NCBI GenBank assembly: GCA_003535335.1
Contig: DOHJ01000071.1
Location: 1 to 6,660, forward strand
Direction: 5' to 3'
DNA length: 6,660 nucleotides
Source: Paracoccaceae bacterium
GTDB lineage: Bacteria > Pseudomonadota > Alphaproteobacteria > Rhodobacterales > Rhodobacteraceae
Part shown: positions 1 to 6,361 of the stretch, in pieces
Layout: each line of letters opens with the position of its first letter
How positions within the stretch are numbered: the first letter of the stretch is position 1
Notes under the pieces: model-generated
What the model saw: the letters and a program-made list of their open reading frames with translations, nothing else
Database searches by the model: none
Told to the model about the DNA's origin: nothing
Made by a program: the position numbers and the translations under genes

Positions 1-171
1 TAACGTCATGGCGGCCGTTTTGCCTTCACTGACACCGCCTAAGGTCATGGTCGCCATGTCCGGCACCGTGTCGACATGCCCCTGCCCTATGACCGTAATC
101 TGGCGCATGTTTTCCGCAGCCCAAACCGGTGCAGCCAGAAACATGACCAGCGCAAATATTAATTTTCCCAT
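1..171 (-). CDS. SIMPL-domain (DUF541, YggE-like) secreted protein, N-terminal part
   Basis: Only the first 57 codons are in the window; the rest lies beyond the left edge. The protein begins with Lys3, then a hydrophobic stretch (about residues 4-18) ending in V-W-A before A-E-N. This is a typical Sec signal peptide with cleavage near residue 18 or 19, so the mature protein should be periplasmic. Next comes ITVIGQGHVDTVPDMATM, which matches the opening strand of SIMPL/DUF541 proteins such as E. coli YggE (I-x-V-x-G-x-G, then PD-x-A). Family members are linked to oxidative-stress protection, but their biochemical role is poorly defined. The ATG at 171-169 is supported by an AAAGGA ribosome binding site at 183-178, six bases away. 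The gene is divergent from the large gene at 327. The family call is good; the specific function is unknown. Confidence 0.82.
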   Translation of the reverse strand, partial: MGKLIFALVMFLAAPVWAAENMRQITVIGQGHVDTVPDMATMTLGGVSEGKTAAMTL

Positions 172-326
172 GATTTGTCCTTTCAGTTTTCTATTTCTTC
201 CCTGTTATGACGCACGGCACAAGTAAATCCTTGGAGTTTGGCTTTCTTTCGGCACAATCCTGCTATAGTATCGCAAAAATAGAAAATGCCAGTTTACACA
301 GCGGAATTTTGAATTAGGTCAGTGAT
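172..326. promoter_or_regulatory. Divergent intergenic region between the SIMPL gene and the GspL-like gene
   Basis: These 155 bases separate two genes transcribed away from each other and should carry promoters for both. The only signal I can place is the plus-strand extended -10 at 261-269, listed separately. For the SIMPL gene I see a good ribosome binding site (183-178) but no convincing -35/-10 pair. No clear operator palindrome or small RNA is visible. Confidence 0.5.
238..269 (+). promoter_or_regulatory. Probable extended -10 promoter of the GspL-like gene
   Basis: TGCTATAGT at 261-269 has the TGn extension followed by a -10 that matches TATAAT in five of six positions. The -35 is weak: TTGGCT at 238-243 sits 20 bases away, longer than ideal, so the extended -10 would have to carry recognition. 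A start near 276 would give a leader of about 50 bases before the ATG at 327. The central CTATAG is palindromic, so the minus strand also shows a -10-like TATAGC. Prediction by eye only. Confidence 0.4.
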
Positions 327-2972
327 ATGAAACCAAATTTTGCTCTTAATCTTAGCCATGACGGCATCACCCTGCTGCACCGTGTTGATGGTGGCTGGCA
401 TTCAGTTGGCGAAGTTTCGCTGGATGATGCCGAATTTTCTCGAAAAATGGGTTTTTTACACGAAACGGCCGCAGCGCTTGAAAATGGCGGTGTCACCACA
501 AAACTGGTGATCCCCAATTCGCAGATCCTGTTTAAAAATGTTGATGCCCCGGGGCCGTCCGACGCTGAGCGCCACAGTCAGATCAGGACCGAACTTGATG
601 GTGCAACCCCTTATGAAATTAATGATTTAGCCTATGACTGGTGCGATAACGGCACCAATATTCATGTTGCGGCTGTTGCGCGTGAAACCTTGGCCGAGGC
701 CGAGGCTTTTGCACTTGAGTACGGGTTTAATCCGGTTTCTTTTGTCGCACTGCCTGAAAACGGGCTGTATTCGGGCGAGCCATTTTTCGGTACGGCCAGT
801 GCTGCAAGCAGTCTGCTGGACGTGGGTGAAACGGTTGAGGCTGATGGCGTCGCGATTGCCGTTCTTGGTCCAACCCCGTCGCCCCGAATCACAGCCCAGT
901 CTCATTCAGAGCCAGTTAAAGATGTTGAAAGCCCAAGGCCTGCTGAAGACCCGCAGCCAGAGCACACGCCCGACCCCGACTTAAACCCTGATATTTCTGA
1001 TACCAAGCTGACGCCGGCTGAAGATACAGCCGCCCCGACGGCCGGTGCCAGTGAGGCCGATGTTGATGAAACGGCCACTGCTGACACGCCAGATTCCGGC
1101 CGGAAACCTGATCAAATCCAACCCACAGTGCTATCGCCCGACATTGAAAAAGCAGACGCGCCAAAGACTAAAACGTCTGATCCTGTTTTCAGCTCGCAGC
1201 GCGAAACCACGGTCAAAACAGTTGCAGATAAACCTTCTGATGCAGCCGCCAAACGCTTGGAAAATACCCAGTCTCGCTTGTCTATTTTGCCCGAAGGCGG
1301 GCTTTCTCTTGCGCCTAAACTGGGGGGGGCAAACCGCGGCGATCACGAGCTAAAGCCGCCAAAGCCTGCACCTGCCCCAAAGCAGACGCCAAAAACATCT
1401 GCGCCTGATCCGGCAAAACCACCTGCACCTGCCCGGTCAGGCCCGAACGGAAAATCAAAGTCGGCCGAGGAAATTTTGGCTGCGGCAAAAACCCAAGCCA
1501 TGGCAAATCCGGGCACTGCGCCGCCTACAGCGCCCGATGGGTCTGATGAAGCCGAAAAAATGACAATTTTCGGGGCTCGTAAAAAGCAGGTTAAGAAGGG
1601 AAAACCACGCCATTTGGGCCTTGGCCTACTGGCGTTGCTGGTCGCGGTTTTTGCAATTATAATTTTGTGGTCTTCTTTTTTCCTGAATGACACAGTTGCA
1701 TTTTGGCGCAACGACGACAGCATAGCTGCGAGCCAAACAACAGATCAAACAGCAGATCAAACAACAACGCCACAAGCACAATCAGATGTCGGTGAGGCGC
1801 TTGCGATGCTGACGGAACCCGGCATCAAACGCCCGGACCCGCTTGAGGAGCTTATGATTGTTACGCCCCAAACAGAGCTTGCAGAAGAACCAGAACCGGC
1901 CCCTAAAATTGCGCCTGTGCCCAGGCCTGAAATTAAAACCAACACCACCCCCGATCCTTCCCGCCCCAAGACCCCTTTAAGTGACGACGACGTCAAAACC
2001 ACCTATTCCAACACCGGTATCTGGCAGCGTGGCCCGGCCATTCCTGCCGAACCGGTTCAGGATGAAACCGATACGCTTTTTCTGACTTCGGCAGACCCGA
2101 AAATTATCTGGAACGACGCAATCGCCCTGCCCCGGCCTCTGGATGATGCCAGTGCTCAACCGCTGGAAAACCAATCGTCGCCTGTGGCCGAAACTACGCG
2201 GTTCGATCTGGACACACGCGGTTTGGTCATTGCCACCCCCCAAGGCGCGCTCACGCCGGATGGGGTGATGGTTTATTTAGGGCCGCCTCCTGTCAAACCG
2301 GCCGAACGCGGCAACAGGGTGCCACAGATTGTGGTCGAGCCGGATTTGCGTCTTGCAGGATTTCGTCCCAAAGCACGCCCCGCAGACTTGGTCGAGCAAA
2401 GGCAAACAGCGCAATTGGGCGGGCGCAGCCGGAGCGAGCTGGCAGGTTTTCGCCCCAAACCGCGCCCCGTCACCGAAAAGACCGAAAAAGAGGCCGATGA
2501 AACCCCGACCGAACAGGCCGTAGTTTTATCAAGCAAACCCCGCCACAGGCCACGCAATTTTGCCAAACTGGTGGCCATCTCCCGCACCTTGACACCTCGG
2601 TCCGGGGCCGAACCGCGAGCCTTGCCCCCCTCGACACAGGCCAGCGCACGTGGTTCGTCCCCGTCCACCACCAAAGTTGCCAAACCGGCCGTTCCACGCA
2701 GCCAAACCATTGCCCCCACCGGAAAAACCCGGTCCTCGGTTGCCAAACTGGCCACAACGAAAAATGCGCTCAGGCTAAAGCGCACGTCCTTGATCGGCGT
2801 TTACGGATCCCCCAGCAAACGGCGCGCTTTGGTGCGTCTGGCAAACGGGCGGTACGTTAAGGTTAAGGTCGGTCAGCGGGTCGACGGCGGCAAGGTGGCC
2901 GCGATTGGCGAATCCGAGTTGCGTTATGTCAAAGGCGGGCGCACGATTGTGTTAAAGATGCCGAAACTTTAA
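327..2972 (+). CDS. Single-span membrane protein with GspL/PilM-like N-terminus and GspC/PilP-like C-terminus
   Basis: The 881-residue protein has four parts. Residues 1-160 resemble the actin-like (ASKHA) cytoplasmic fold of GspL/PilM: the opening NFALNLSHDGITLLHR, a KLVIPNSQILFKNVD strand (59-73), and DGATPYEINDLAYDW (91-105), like the TPYPxxELxYD region of GspL. Residues 161-411 are a low-complexity Pro/Ala/Asp/Thr linker. A basic patch (418-428, RKKQVKKGKPR) precedes one transmembrane helix (430-453), which predicts N-inside, C-outside. A periplasmic Pro-rich linker follows, with AGFRPKxRP repeats at 676-685 and 705-714. Residues 820-881 (LIGVYGSP, then ALVRLANGRYVKVKVGQ, then VAAIGE) resemble the small beta domain of GspC/PilP. 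The ATG has a modest site, TTAGGT at 314-319. No other type II secretion or type IV pilus gene is present, so the role is unknown. A scaffold joining cytoplasm and periplasm is inference. Roseobacter homologues may carry the misleading label translation initiation factor 2, as I recall. Confidence 0.75.
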   Translation: MKPNFALNLSHDGITLLHRVDGGWHSVGEVSLDDAEFSRKMGFLHETAAALENGGVTTKLVIPNSQILFKNVDAPGPSDAERHSQIRTELDGATPYEINDLAYDWCDNGTNIHVAAVARETLAEAEAFALEYGFNPVSFVALPENGLYSGEPFFGTASAASSLLDVGETVEADGVAIAVLGPTPSPRITAQSHSEPVKDVESPRPAEDPQPEHTPDPDLNPDISDTKLTPAEDTAAPTAGASEADVDETATADTPDSGRKPDQIQPTVLSPDIEKADAPKTKTSDPVFSSQRETTVKTVADKPSDAAAKRLENTQSRLSILPEGGLSLAPKLGGANRGDHELKPPKPAPAPKQTPKTSAPDPAKPPAPARSGPNGKSKSAEEILAAAKTQAMANPGTAPPTAPDGSDEAEKMTIFGARKKQVKKGKPRHLGLGLLALLVAVFAIIILWSSFFLNDTVAFWRNDDSIAASQTTDQTADQTTTPQAQSDVGEALAMLTEPGIKRPDPLEELMIVTPQTELAEEPEPAPKIAPVPRPEIKTNTTPDPSRPKTPLSDDDVKTTYSNTGIWQRGPAIPAEPVQDETDTLFLTSADPKIIWNDAIALPRPLDDASAQPLENQSSPVAETTRFDLDTRGLVIATPQGALTPDGVMVYLGPPPVKPAERGNRVPQIVVEPDLRLAGFRPKARPADLVEQRQTAQLGGRSRSELAGFRPKPRPVTEKTEKEADETPTEQAVVLSSKPRHRPRNFAKLVAISRTLTPRSGAEPRALPPSTQASARGSSPSTTKVAKPAVPRSQTIAPTGKTRSSVAKLATTKNALRLKRTSLIGVYGSPSKRRALVRLANGRYVKVKVGQRVDGGKVAAIGESELRYVKGGRTIVLKMPKL
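1734..1769 (+). repeat. Three imperfect 12-base tandem repeats inside the GspL-like gene
   Basis: CAAACAACAGAT (1734-1745), CAAACAGCAGAT (1746-1757) and CAAACAACAACG (1758-1769) lie in tandem and in frame, encoding QTTD-QTAD-QTTT at residues 470-481. They fall in the flexible periplasmic linker just after the membrane helix. Each unit is a whole number of codons, so copy-number change would alter linker length without breaking the frame. Confidence 0.8.
2352..2468 (+). repeat. AGFRPKxRP protein repeats in the periplasmic linker
   Basis: LAGFRPKARP (residues 676-685) and LAGFRPKPRP (705-714) are near-identical ten-residue units 29 residues apart. A looser third copy, SKPRHRPRNFA, begins at residue 736. 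The codons differ between copies (for example CTT GCA GGA TTT against CTG GCA GGT TTT), so the match is kept at protein level rather than by recent DNA duplication. Basic, proline-rich units of this kind suggest an extended periplasmic spacer or a peptidoglycan- or protein-binding motif; this is inference. Confidence 0.7.
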
Positions 2973-3200
2973 TATATTGAACATTTAATTTAGGTCTTAA
3001 ACGCCTATTAGATCCGTCAATTCATAAATATCATCGGTTCCGACCACGAAATGACACCGCAAGCCGGGTGCAGCTGATCGAGGCCTAATTAAGGTGAAAT
3101 ATACGCCTTGACCGACCTGAGTGTTTTTTGTAACCGCGTCGCATTCATAGAGATTATATGCCTGCGGCGCGGATATTTATAGAACAATAATAAGCGCATT
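2973..3200. other. Spacer between convergent genes, no clear terminator
   Basis: These 228 bases separate the stop codons of the GspL-like gene (plus) and cobT (minus). I found no GC-rich hairpin followed by a T run on either strand. The best inverted repeat, TAGGT at 2991-2995 against GCCTA at 3003-3007 (one G-T pair), is only five base pairs and has no T tract. The T run at 3124-3129 has no stem before it. Most of the spacer is taken up by the start-less minus-strand reading frame listed separately. Confidence 0.6.
2997..3176 (-). pseudogene. Protein-like open frame without a start codon; possible gene remnant
   Basis: Reading the minus strand from 3176 to a TAA at 2999-2997 gives 59 codons without a stop. 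The composition looks like real protein: it begins ISAPQAYNLYECDAVTKN, continues VGQGVYFTLIRPRSAAPG, and ends CHFVVGTDDIYELTDLIGV. It is bounded upstream by TAA (3179-3177) and has no in-frame ATG; the first near-start codons (TTG, then GTG) lie in its second half. It is in the same frame as cobT, after the cobT stop (3203-3201), seven codons and a second stop. A short ATG frame (3199-3089, 36 codons) with AAGGA four bases upstream overlaps it in another frame and could be the displaced 5' end of a frameshifted gene. I do not recognise a family. It could also be chance, or a small gene with a non-standard start. Confidence 0.35.
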
Positions 3201-4211
3201 TTATCCTTGGGAAACACCTGCTTGGGCAAATGTCGACATGCCGCTGTGGCAAGCAATCGCGCCCTTTAGCACCCCGATTGCAAGGGCAGCGCCCGAGCCT
3301 TCGCCAAGGCGCATATCAAGAGCCAATAGCGGTTCTTTGCCAAGGGTTTTCAGGATTGTGCCATGGGCATTTTCAGGCGATAAATGCCCTGCAACCGCGT
3401 GATCCAGCGCGCCTGTAACGCTCATTTCCAAAACAGATGCCGCAGCCGAGCAAATAAAACCATCCAGAATGACCGGAATGCGCAAAATGCGGGCTTTGCT
3501 GATCGCGCCAACCATTGCGGCCAATTCGCGCCCGCCAAGGCAGCGCAACACTTGCAACGGGTCTGACAGCACTTTGGCGTGAAGTTCCAAGCCTTTAGCC
3601 ACCACTTTGGTTTTCAGCAACAGTCCCGCGTCATCCACACCGGTACCCCGCCCGGTCCACTCAGCCGCATCGCCGCCAAACAGAGCCGCCGCAATCGCCG
3701 CGGCCGATGTGGTGTTGCCAATGCCCATTTCGCCCGTGACCAACAAATCTGACGCCGGATCCACAGCATCCCAGCCGGTTTTTATCGCAGCAACCACCTC
3801 GGCCTCGCTCATCGCTGCGGCTTTGGTGAAATCTGCGGTGGGGCTGTCCAGCGATATGGCATGCACATCCATTTTGGCCCCGAAGGTTTTGGCCAACTGG
3901 TTGATCGCAGCACCACCGTGTTGAAAATTCAGCACCATTTGTTCGGTCACTTCAGGTGGAAACGCCGAAACACCTTGGGCGCAAACCCCGTGATTGCCGG
4001 CAAAAACAATAATTTGCGGCGCGTTCATTTCCGGTTTGGCATCGCCACGCCAGCCCGCATACCAAATCGCCAAATCCTCTAGCCGCCCCAGTGCCGCCGG
4101 TGGTTTGGTCAACTGGCTGTTGCGCTGCTCGGCTTGTGCGCGGGCCGTGTTGTCTGGCTGGGGTAGATCATCCAGAATGGTGCGAAATTGGGCAAGTGTG
4201 GTAAAAGTCAT
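3201..4211 (-). CDS. cobT: Nicotinate-nucleotide--dimethylbenzimidazole phosphoribosyltransferase
   Basis: CobT transfers the phosphoribosyl group of nicotinate mononucleotide to 5,6-dimethylbenzimidazole, giving alpha-ribazole 5'-phosphate for the lower ligand of cobalamin. It is a cytoplasmic enzyme. The 336-residue product has the usual family length. Visible family features include the [20 protein letters not shown] segment, [29 protein letters not shown], and C-terminal [11 protein letters not shown], whose Glu (residue 304) corresponds to the catalytic base Glu317 of Salmonella CobT. An in-frame ATG exists two codons upstream (4217), but the ribosome binding site GAGGG (4222-4218) directly abuts it and lies six bases from the ATG at 4211, so I choose 4211. 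The gene is divergent from cobS, whose product uses the CobT product. No frameshift or missing key residue is seen. Confidence 0.96.
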   Translation of the reverse strand: MTFTTLAQFRTILDDLPQPDNTARAQAEQRNSQLTKPPAALGRLEDLAIWYAGWRGDAKPEMNAPQIIVFAGNHGVCAQGVSAFPPEVTEQMVLNFQHGGAAINQLAKTFGAKMDVHAISLDSPTADFTKAAAMSEAEVVAAIKTGWDAVDPASDLLVTGEMGIGNTTSAAAIAAALFGGDAAEWTGRGTGVDDAGLLLKTKVVAKGLELHAKVLSDPLQVLRCLGGRELAAMVGAISKARILRIPVILDGFICSAAASVLEMSVTGALDHAVAGHLSPENAHGTILKTLGKEPLLALDMRLGEGSGAALAIGVLKGAIACHSGMSTFAQAGVSQG

Positions 4212-4217
4212 TGGCAT

Positions 4218-4222
4218 CCCTC
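4218..4222 (-). promoter_or_regulatory. Ribosome binding site that decides the cobT start
   Basis: GAGGG on the minus strand lies six bases before the ATG at 4211 and zero bases before the ATG at 4217. Normal spacing therefore favours the downstream start and the N-terminus MTFTTLAQF. Confidence 0.7.
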
Positions 4223-4223
4223 G

Positions 4224-4251
4224 TTGATATTTGTCACCTTTTTGGTTTATC
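4224..4251 (+). promoter_or_regulatory. Possible cobS promoter
   Basis: TTGATA at 4224-4229 matches the -35 consensus in five of six positions. Sixteen bases later TTTATC (4246-4251) is a poor -10. A start near 4258 would leave a leader of about 33 bases, enough for the AAAAAGG site at 4276-4282. The 79 bases between the cobT and cobS starts are too short for a full cobalamin riboswitch, and I see no B12-box. I could not place a convincing cobT promoter on the other strand. Weak call. Confidence 0.25.
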
Positions 4252-4290
4252 CCCTACCAAGATGCAAGATCCGATAAAAAGGCCCTGTTC

Positions 4291-5043
4291 ATGTTAAAAT
4301 CCGACCCAAAGCTGATTAAGCTAACCGACGTGCCCGCAGCGCTTGGCCTGCTGAGCCGTTTGCCGGTGAGAGGGGCGGGCACACGCGGGGCTGCTGTGGC
4401 TTGGGCGTTTCCGGTTGTCGGGCTGATTATCGGGCTGATTTTGGCTGCGGTTGCAGGCGTTTTAGCCAAATTCGGCCTGTCGCCCGACCTGAATGCCGGC
4501 CTGATCCTGTTTGTTGGCGTGATGATAACCGGCGCGATGCACGAAGATGGCTTGGCCGATAGCGCAGACGGGCTTTGGGGGGGCTGGGACCGGATCCGCA
4601 GGTTGGAAATTATGAAAGACAGCCAGATCGGCACGTATGGCGTGATCGCCTTGATCGTTTCGTTTGGATTGCGTTGGGCGGCGATTGCGGCCCTGATCCG
4701 CGCCGATAGCCTGCTGCCTGCGTTGATTGGCGTGGCGGTGTTGTCACGCCTGCCGATGGTGGTGATGATGGCAATGATGCAAAATGCGCGTGGTGACGGA
4801 TTGTCCGCCAGTGCTGGTCGGGTTGGCAAGGCCACGGTTTGGCTGGCGATCGGACTGGGGGGCGGTGTTGGCGCGGTTTTGTTGGGCGGCGCGTTTATCG
4901 GGGTGATTGGCGGTATTTCGATTGCCACATTGGCACTGGGGCTGATTGCCAAACGCAAAATCGGCGGCCAGACCGGTGACATTTTAGGGGCCAGCCAGCA
5001 AGTGGCGGAAATTACCGCACTGGTAATTCTGGCAACGCTTTAG
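4291..5043 (+). CDS. cobS: Adenosylcobinamide-GDP ribazoletransferase (cobalamin synthase)
   Basis: CobS joins adenosylcobinamide-GDP with alpha-ribazole or its phosphate, the last steps of cobalamin assembly, at the inner membrane. The 250-residue protein is very hydrophobic, with several membrane segments (first clear ones about 35-57 and 68-83). It carries the family signature HEDGLADSADGLWGG (84-98), whose acidic residues are thought to bind the metal ion, then RLEIMKDSQIGTYG (104-117), and the C-terminal GGQTGDILGASQQVAE motif. Length is normal for CobS. The frame extends upstream to a TTG at 4231, but the ATG at 4291 has AAAAAGG (4276-4282) eight bases before it, and the family begins close to this point. 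Divergent from cobT; its stop lies 6 bases from the convergent LysM gene stop. Confidence 0.95.
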   Translation: MLKSDPKLIKLTDVPAALGLLSRLPVRGAGTRGAAVAWAFPVVGLIIGLILAAVAGVLAKFGLSPDLNAGLILFVGVMITGAMHEDGLADSADGLWGGWDRIRRLEIMKDSQIGTYGVIALIVSFGLRWAAIAALIRADSLLPALIGVAVLSRLPMVVMMAMMQNARGDGLSASAGRVGKATVWLAIGLGGGVGAVLLGGAFIGVIGGISIATLALGLIAKRKIGGQTGDILGASQQVAEITALVILATL

Positions 5044-5049
5044 GGCGCT

Positions 5050-6258
5050 TTATTGCGGCACTTCGAACACCTGACCGGGGTAAATCAGATCGGGGTTGCG
5101 GATATTGTCGCGATTGGCCTGAAAGACCTTAACGTATAAAATACCTTCGCCATAATTATCGCGTGCAATCGCCCAAAGGGTTGAGCCGGGTTGAACGGTT
5201 ACGCTGGAGACAGACCGGGCTTGGGTCTGAGTTTGGGCCTTTTGTAAAATCGCCGCCGCTTCGCGTTTAAACGGGGTTTCGGTGCGCGACACCACCGCGC
5301 CTTGGGCGTCAACCTGATCCACCCGCAAAACATAAACGCCGGCATCAACATCAGGCAAATCCGTGTGCCAAGCGCCATCCGGATCAATCACAGCGGTTTG
5401 AATCTGGGTGTTGTCCAGATAGACCCGCACAAAACCGGCCTCACTACCGCGCCCTGTCAGCTGTACTTCGCCCAGTGCATCATAGGAAATTGCATCGATC
5501 ACCACATGCCCGATCACCGGTGCGCTGCTGCGGGCCGGTTGCAACAGGCGCACGCCTTGATCGGTGCTTAGCAAAACGGCTGGCGCAACAGGCGGCAGGG
5601 CGGTTTTGGGTAATGCGGAATTAGCTGTGTTGGTTTTTGGCAATGTGTCATCCGCGGCCGGGGCAGCTGTGCCGATTTGTAGCGTCGGAACTGTGACCGC
5701 TTGTTGTGGCTTTACAGACGCCAAAGACCTTTCATCCGATTGCAAGACAGGCATCAAAGCAGACGCAACCGGTGCCAAAATCACCTGCTCTGTTGAAATG
5801 ATCGGCGTATCGCCTGAACCGGACACCGCCAAAGATAAAATTTGCGCCGCATCACTGATAGGCAAATCCAGCATTGCTACAAAATTGCCTTGGGCGTCAG
5901 ACTTGGCTGTGGCGACCTGCTGGCCATCCAGTATAATCCTGACGTCTTGATCCGGCTCGGCAACTCCTGCCATAACCGAAGCGCCATCCGGTTCAATCCG
6001 TACCAGATCAAATTTAGGGGCAGCGCTAGGAAACGGGGTATCATCTGTTTGGGTTTTATCGGGATTTTGCCCGATTTCCAGCTCAACCTTTGTTGGTGTG
6101 CCTTGGGTATTTTTTGGCAGGCTCGCCAGCGCGACAGGTTCAACACCTGTTGCTGTTAGATTTTTCTGATAAATAAAATACCCGACCAGCAGCAAAACCA
6201 CAGCAACAACAGCCCCTGACACAAGCTTAGCCACACCAACACCCGATGTTCCCGACAT
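5050..6258 (-). CDS. Membrane-anchored Ig-like and LysM domain protein
   Basis: The 402-residue protein starts with a short cytoplasmic tail and one membrane helix (about 12-30, rich in Val/Leu) ending YFIYQKN. It lacks an obvious cleavage site, so it is probably an uncleaved N-terminal anchor with the rest in the periplasm. Two Ig-like beta regions follow (about 83-164 and 255-331), each with a V-R-(I/V)-x-L-D segment and D-x-x-G-(N/A). A Thr/Pro/Ala linker separates them. The C-terminal LysM domain (352-402) has VQPGSTLWAIARDNYG and ends NPDLIYPGQVFEVPQ, the usual pattern for binding peptidoglycan N-acetylglucosamine. No catalytic domain is visible, so a structural or peptidoglycan-tethering role is inferred. 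An in-frame GTG at 6279 is possible (AAGG four bases away), but the ATG at 6258 has GGGGGA (6270-6265) at six bases and is preferred. Convergent with cobS; divergent from the LOG gene. Confidence 0.85.
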   Translation of the reverse strand: MSGTSGVGVAKLVSGAVVAVVLLLVGYFIYQKNLTATGVEPVALASLPKNTQGTPTKVELEIGQNPDKTQTDDTPFPSAAPKFDLVRIEPDGASVMAGVAEPDQDVRIILDGQQVATAKSDAQGNFVAMLDLPISDAAQILSLAVSGSGDTPIISTEQVILAPVASALMPVLQSDERSLASVKPQQAVTVPTLQIGTAAPAADDTLPKTNTANSALPKTALPPVAPAVLLSTDQGVRLLQPARSSAPVIGHVVIDAISYDALGEVQLTGRGSEAGFVRVYLDNTQIQTAVIDPDGAWHTDLPDVDAGVYVLRVDQVDAQGAVVSRTETPFKREAAAILQKAQTQTQARSVSSVTVQPGSTLWAIARDNYGEGILYVKVFQANRDNIRNPDLIYPGQVFEVPQ

Positions 6259-6308
6259 TCTGAATCCCCCAACTTGCACATCACCTTTTTTGCTAACATG
6301 CTTTGAAA

Positions 6309-6337
6309 ATTATAGCACCCTTGCAACCACGGGTCAA
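6309..6337 (-). promoter_or_regulatory. Strong sigma70-type promoter of the LysM gene
   Basis: On the minus strand TTGACC (6337-6332) is followed by exactly 17 bases and TATAAT (6314-6309), preceded by TGC, an extended -10. This is the best promoter in the window. Transcription would start near 6302, giving a leader of roughly 44 bases before the ATG at 6258. Confidence 0.72.
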
Positions 6338-6361
6338 AATACAAATCCAGGGATTTAACCG

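Noticed and set aside
8..226. Plus-strand frame (72 codons) over the SIMPL gene start
   Set aside because: It is antisense to a signal peptide and SIMPL motif on the minus strand and continues into the promoter region.
2273..2785. Minus-strand open frame (170 codons) opposite the GspL-like gene
   Set aside because: It mirrors the Pro/Arg/Lys-rich linker of the real gene, giving Arg/Gly/Ser-rich nonsense with no motif.
327..2972. Large gene as translation initiation factor IF-2
   Set aside because: No GTPase motifs are present; the membrane helix and end domains do not fit. The label may come from low-complexity similarity.
2986..3000. TTAA-N-TTAA as a CtrA binding site
   Set aside because: The spacing is eight bases rather than the seven of the CtrA consensus, and it lies between convergent genes rather than at a promoter.
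2991..3007. Inverted repeat TAGGT/GCCTA as a terminator of the GspL-like gene
   Set aside because: The stem is only five pairs including a G-T pair, with no following T tract.
4254..4982. Long minus-strand open frame (242 codons) opposite cobS
   Set aside because: It is a shadow of cobS, whose family motifs are unmistakable; its own product is low-complexity Ile/Pro/Ala sequence with no recognisable domain.
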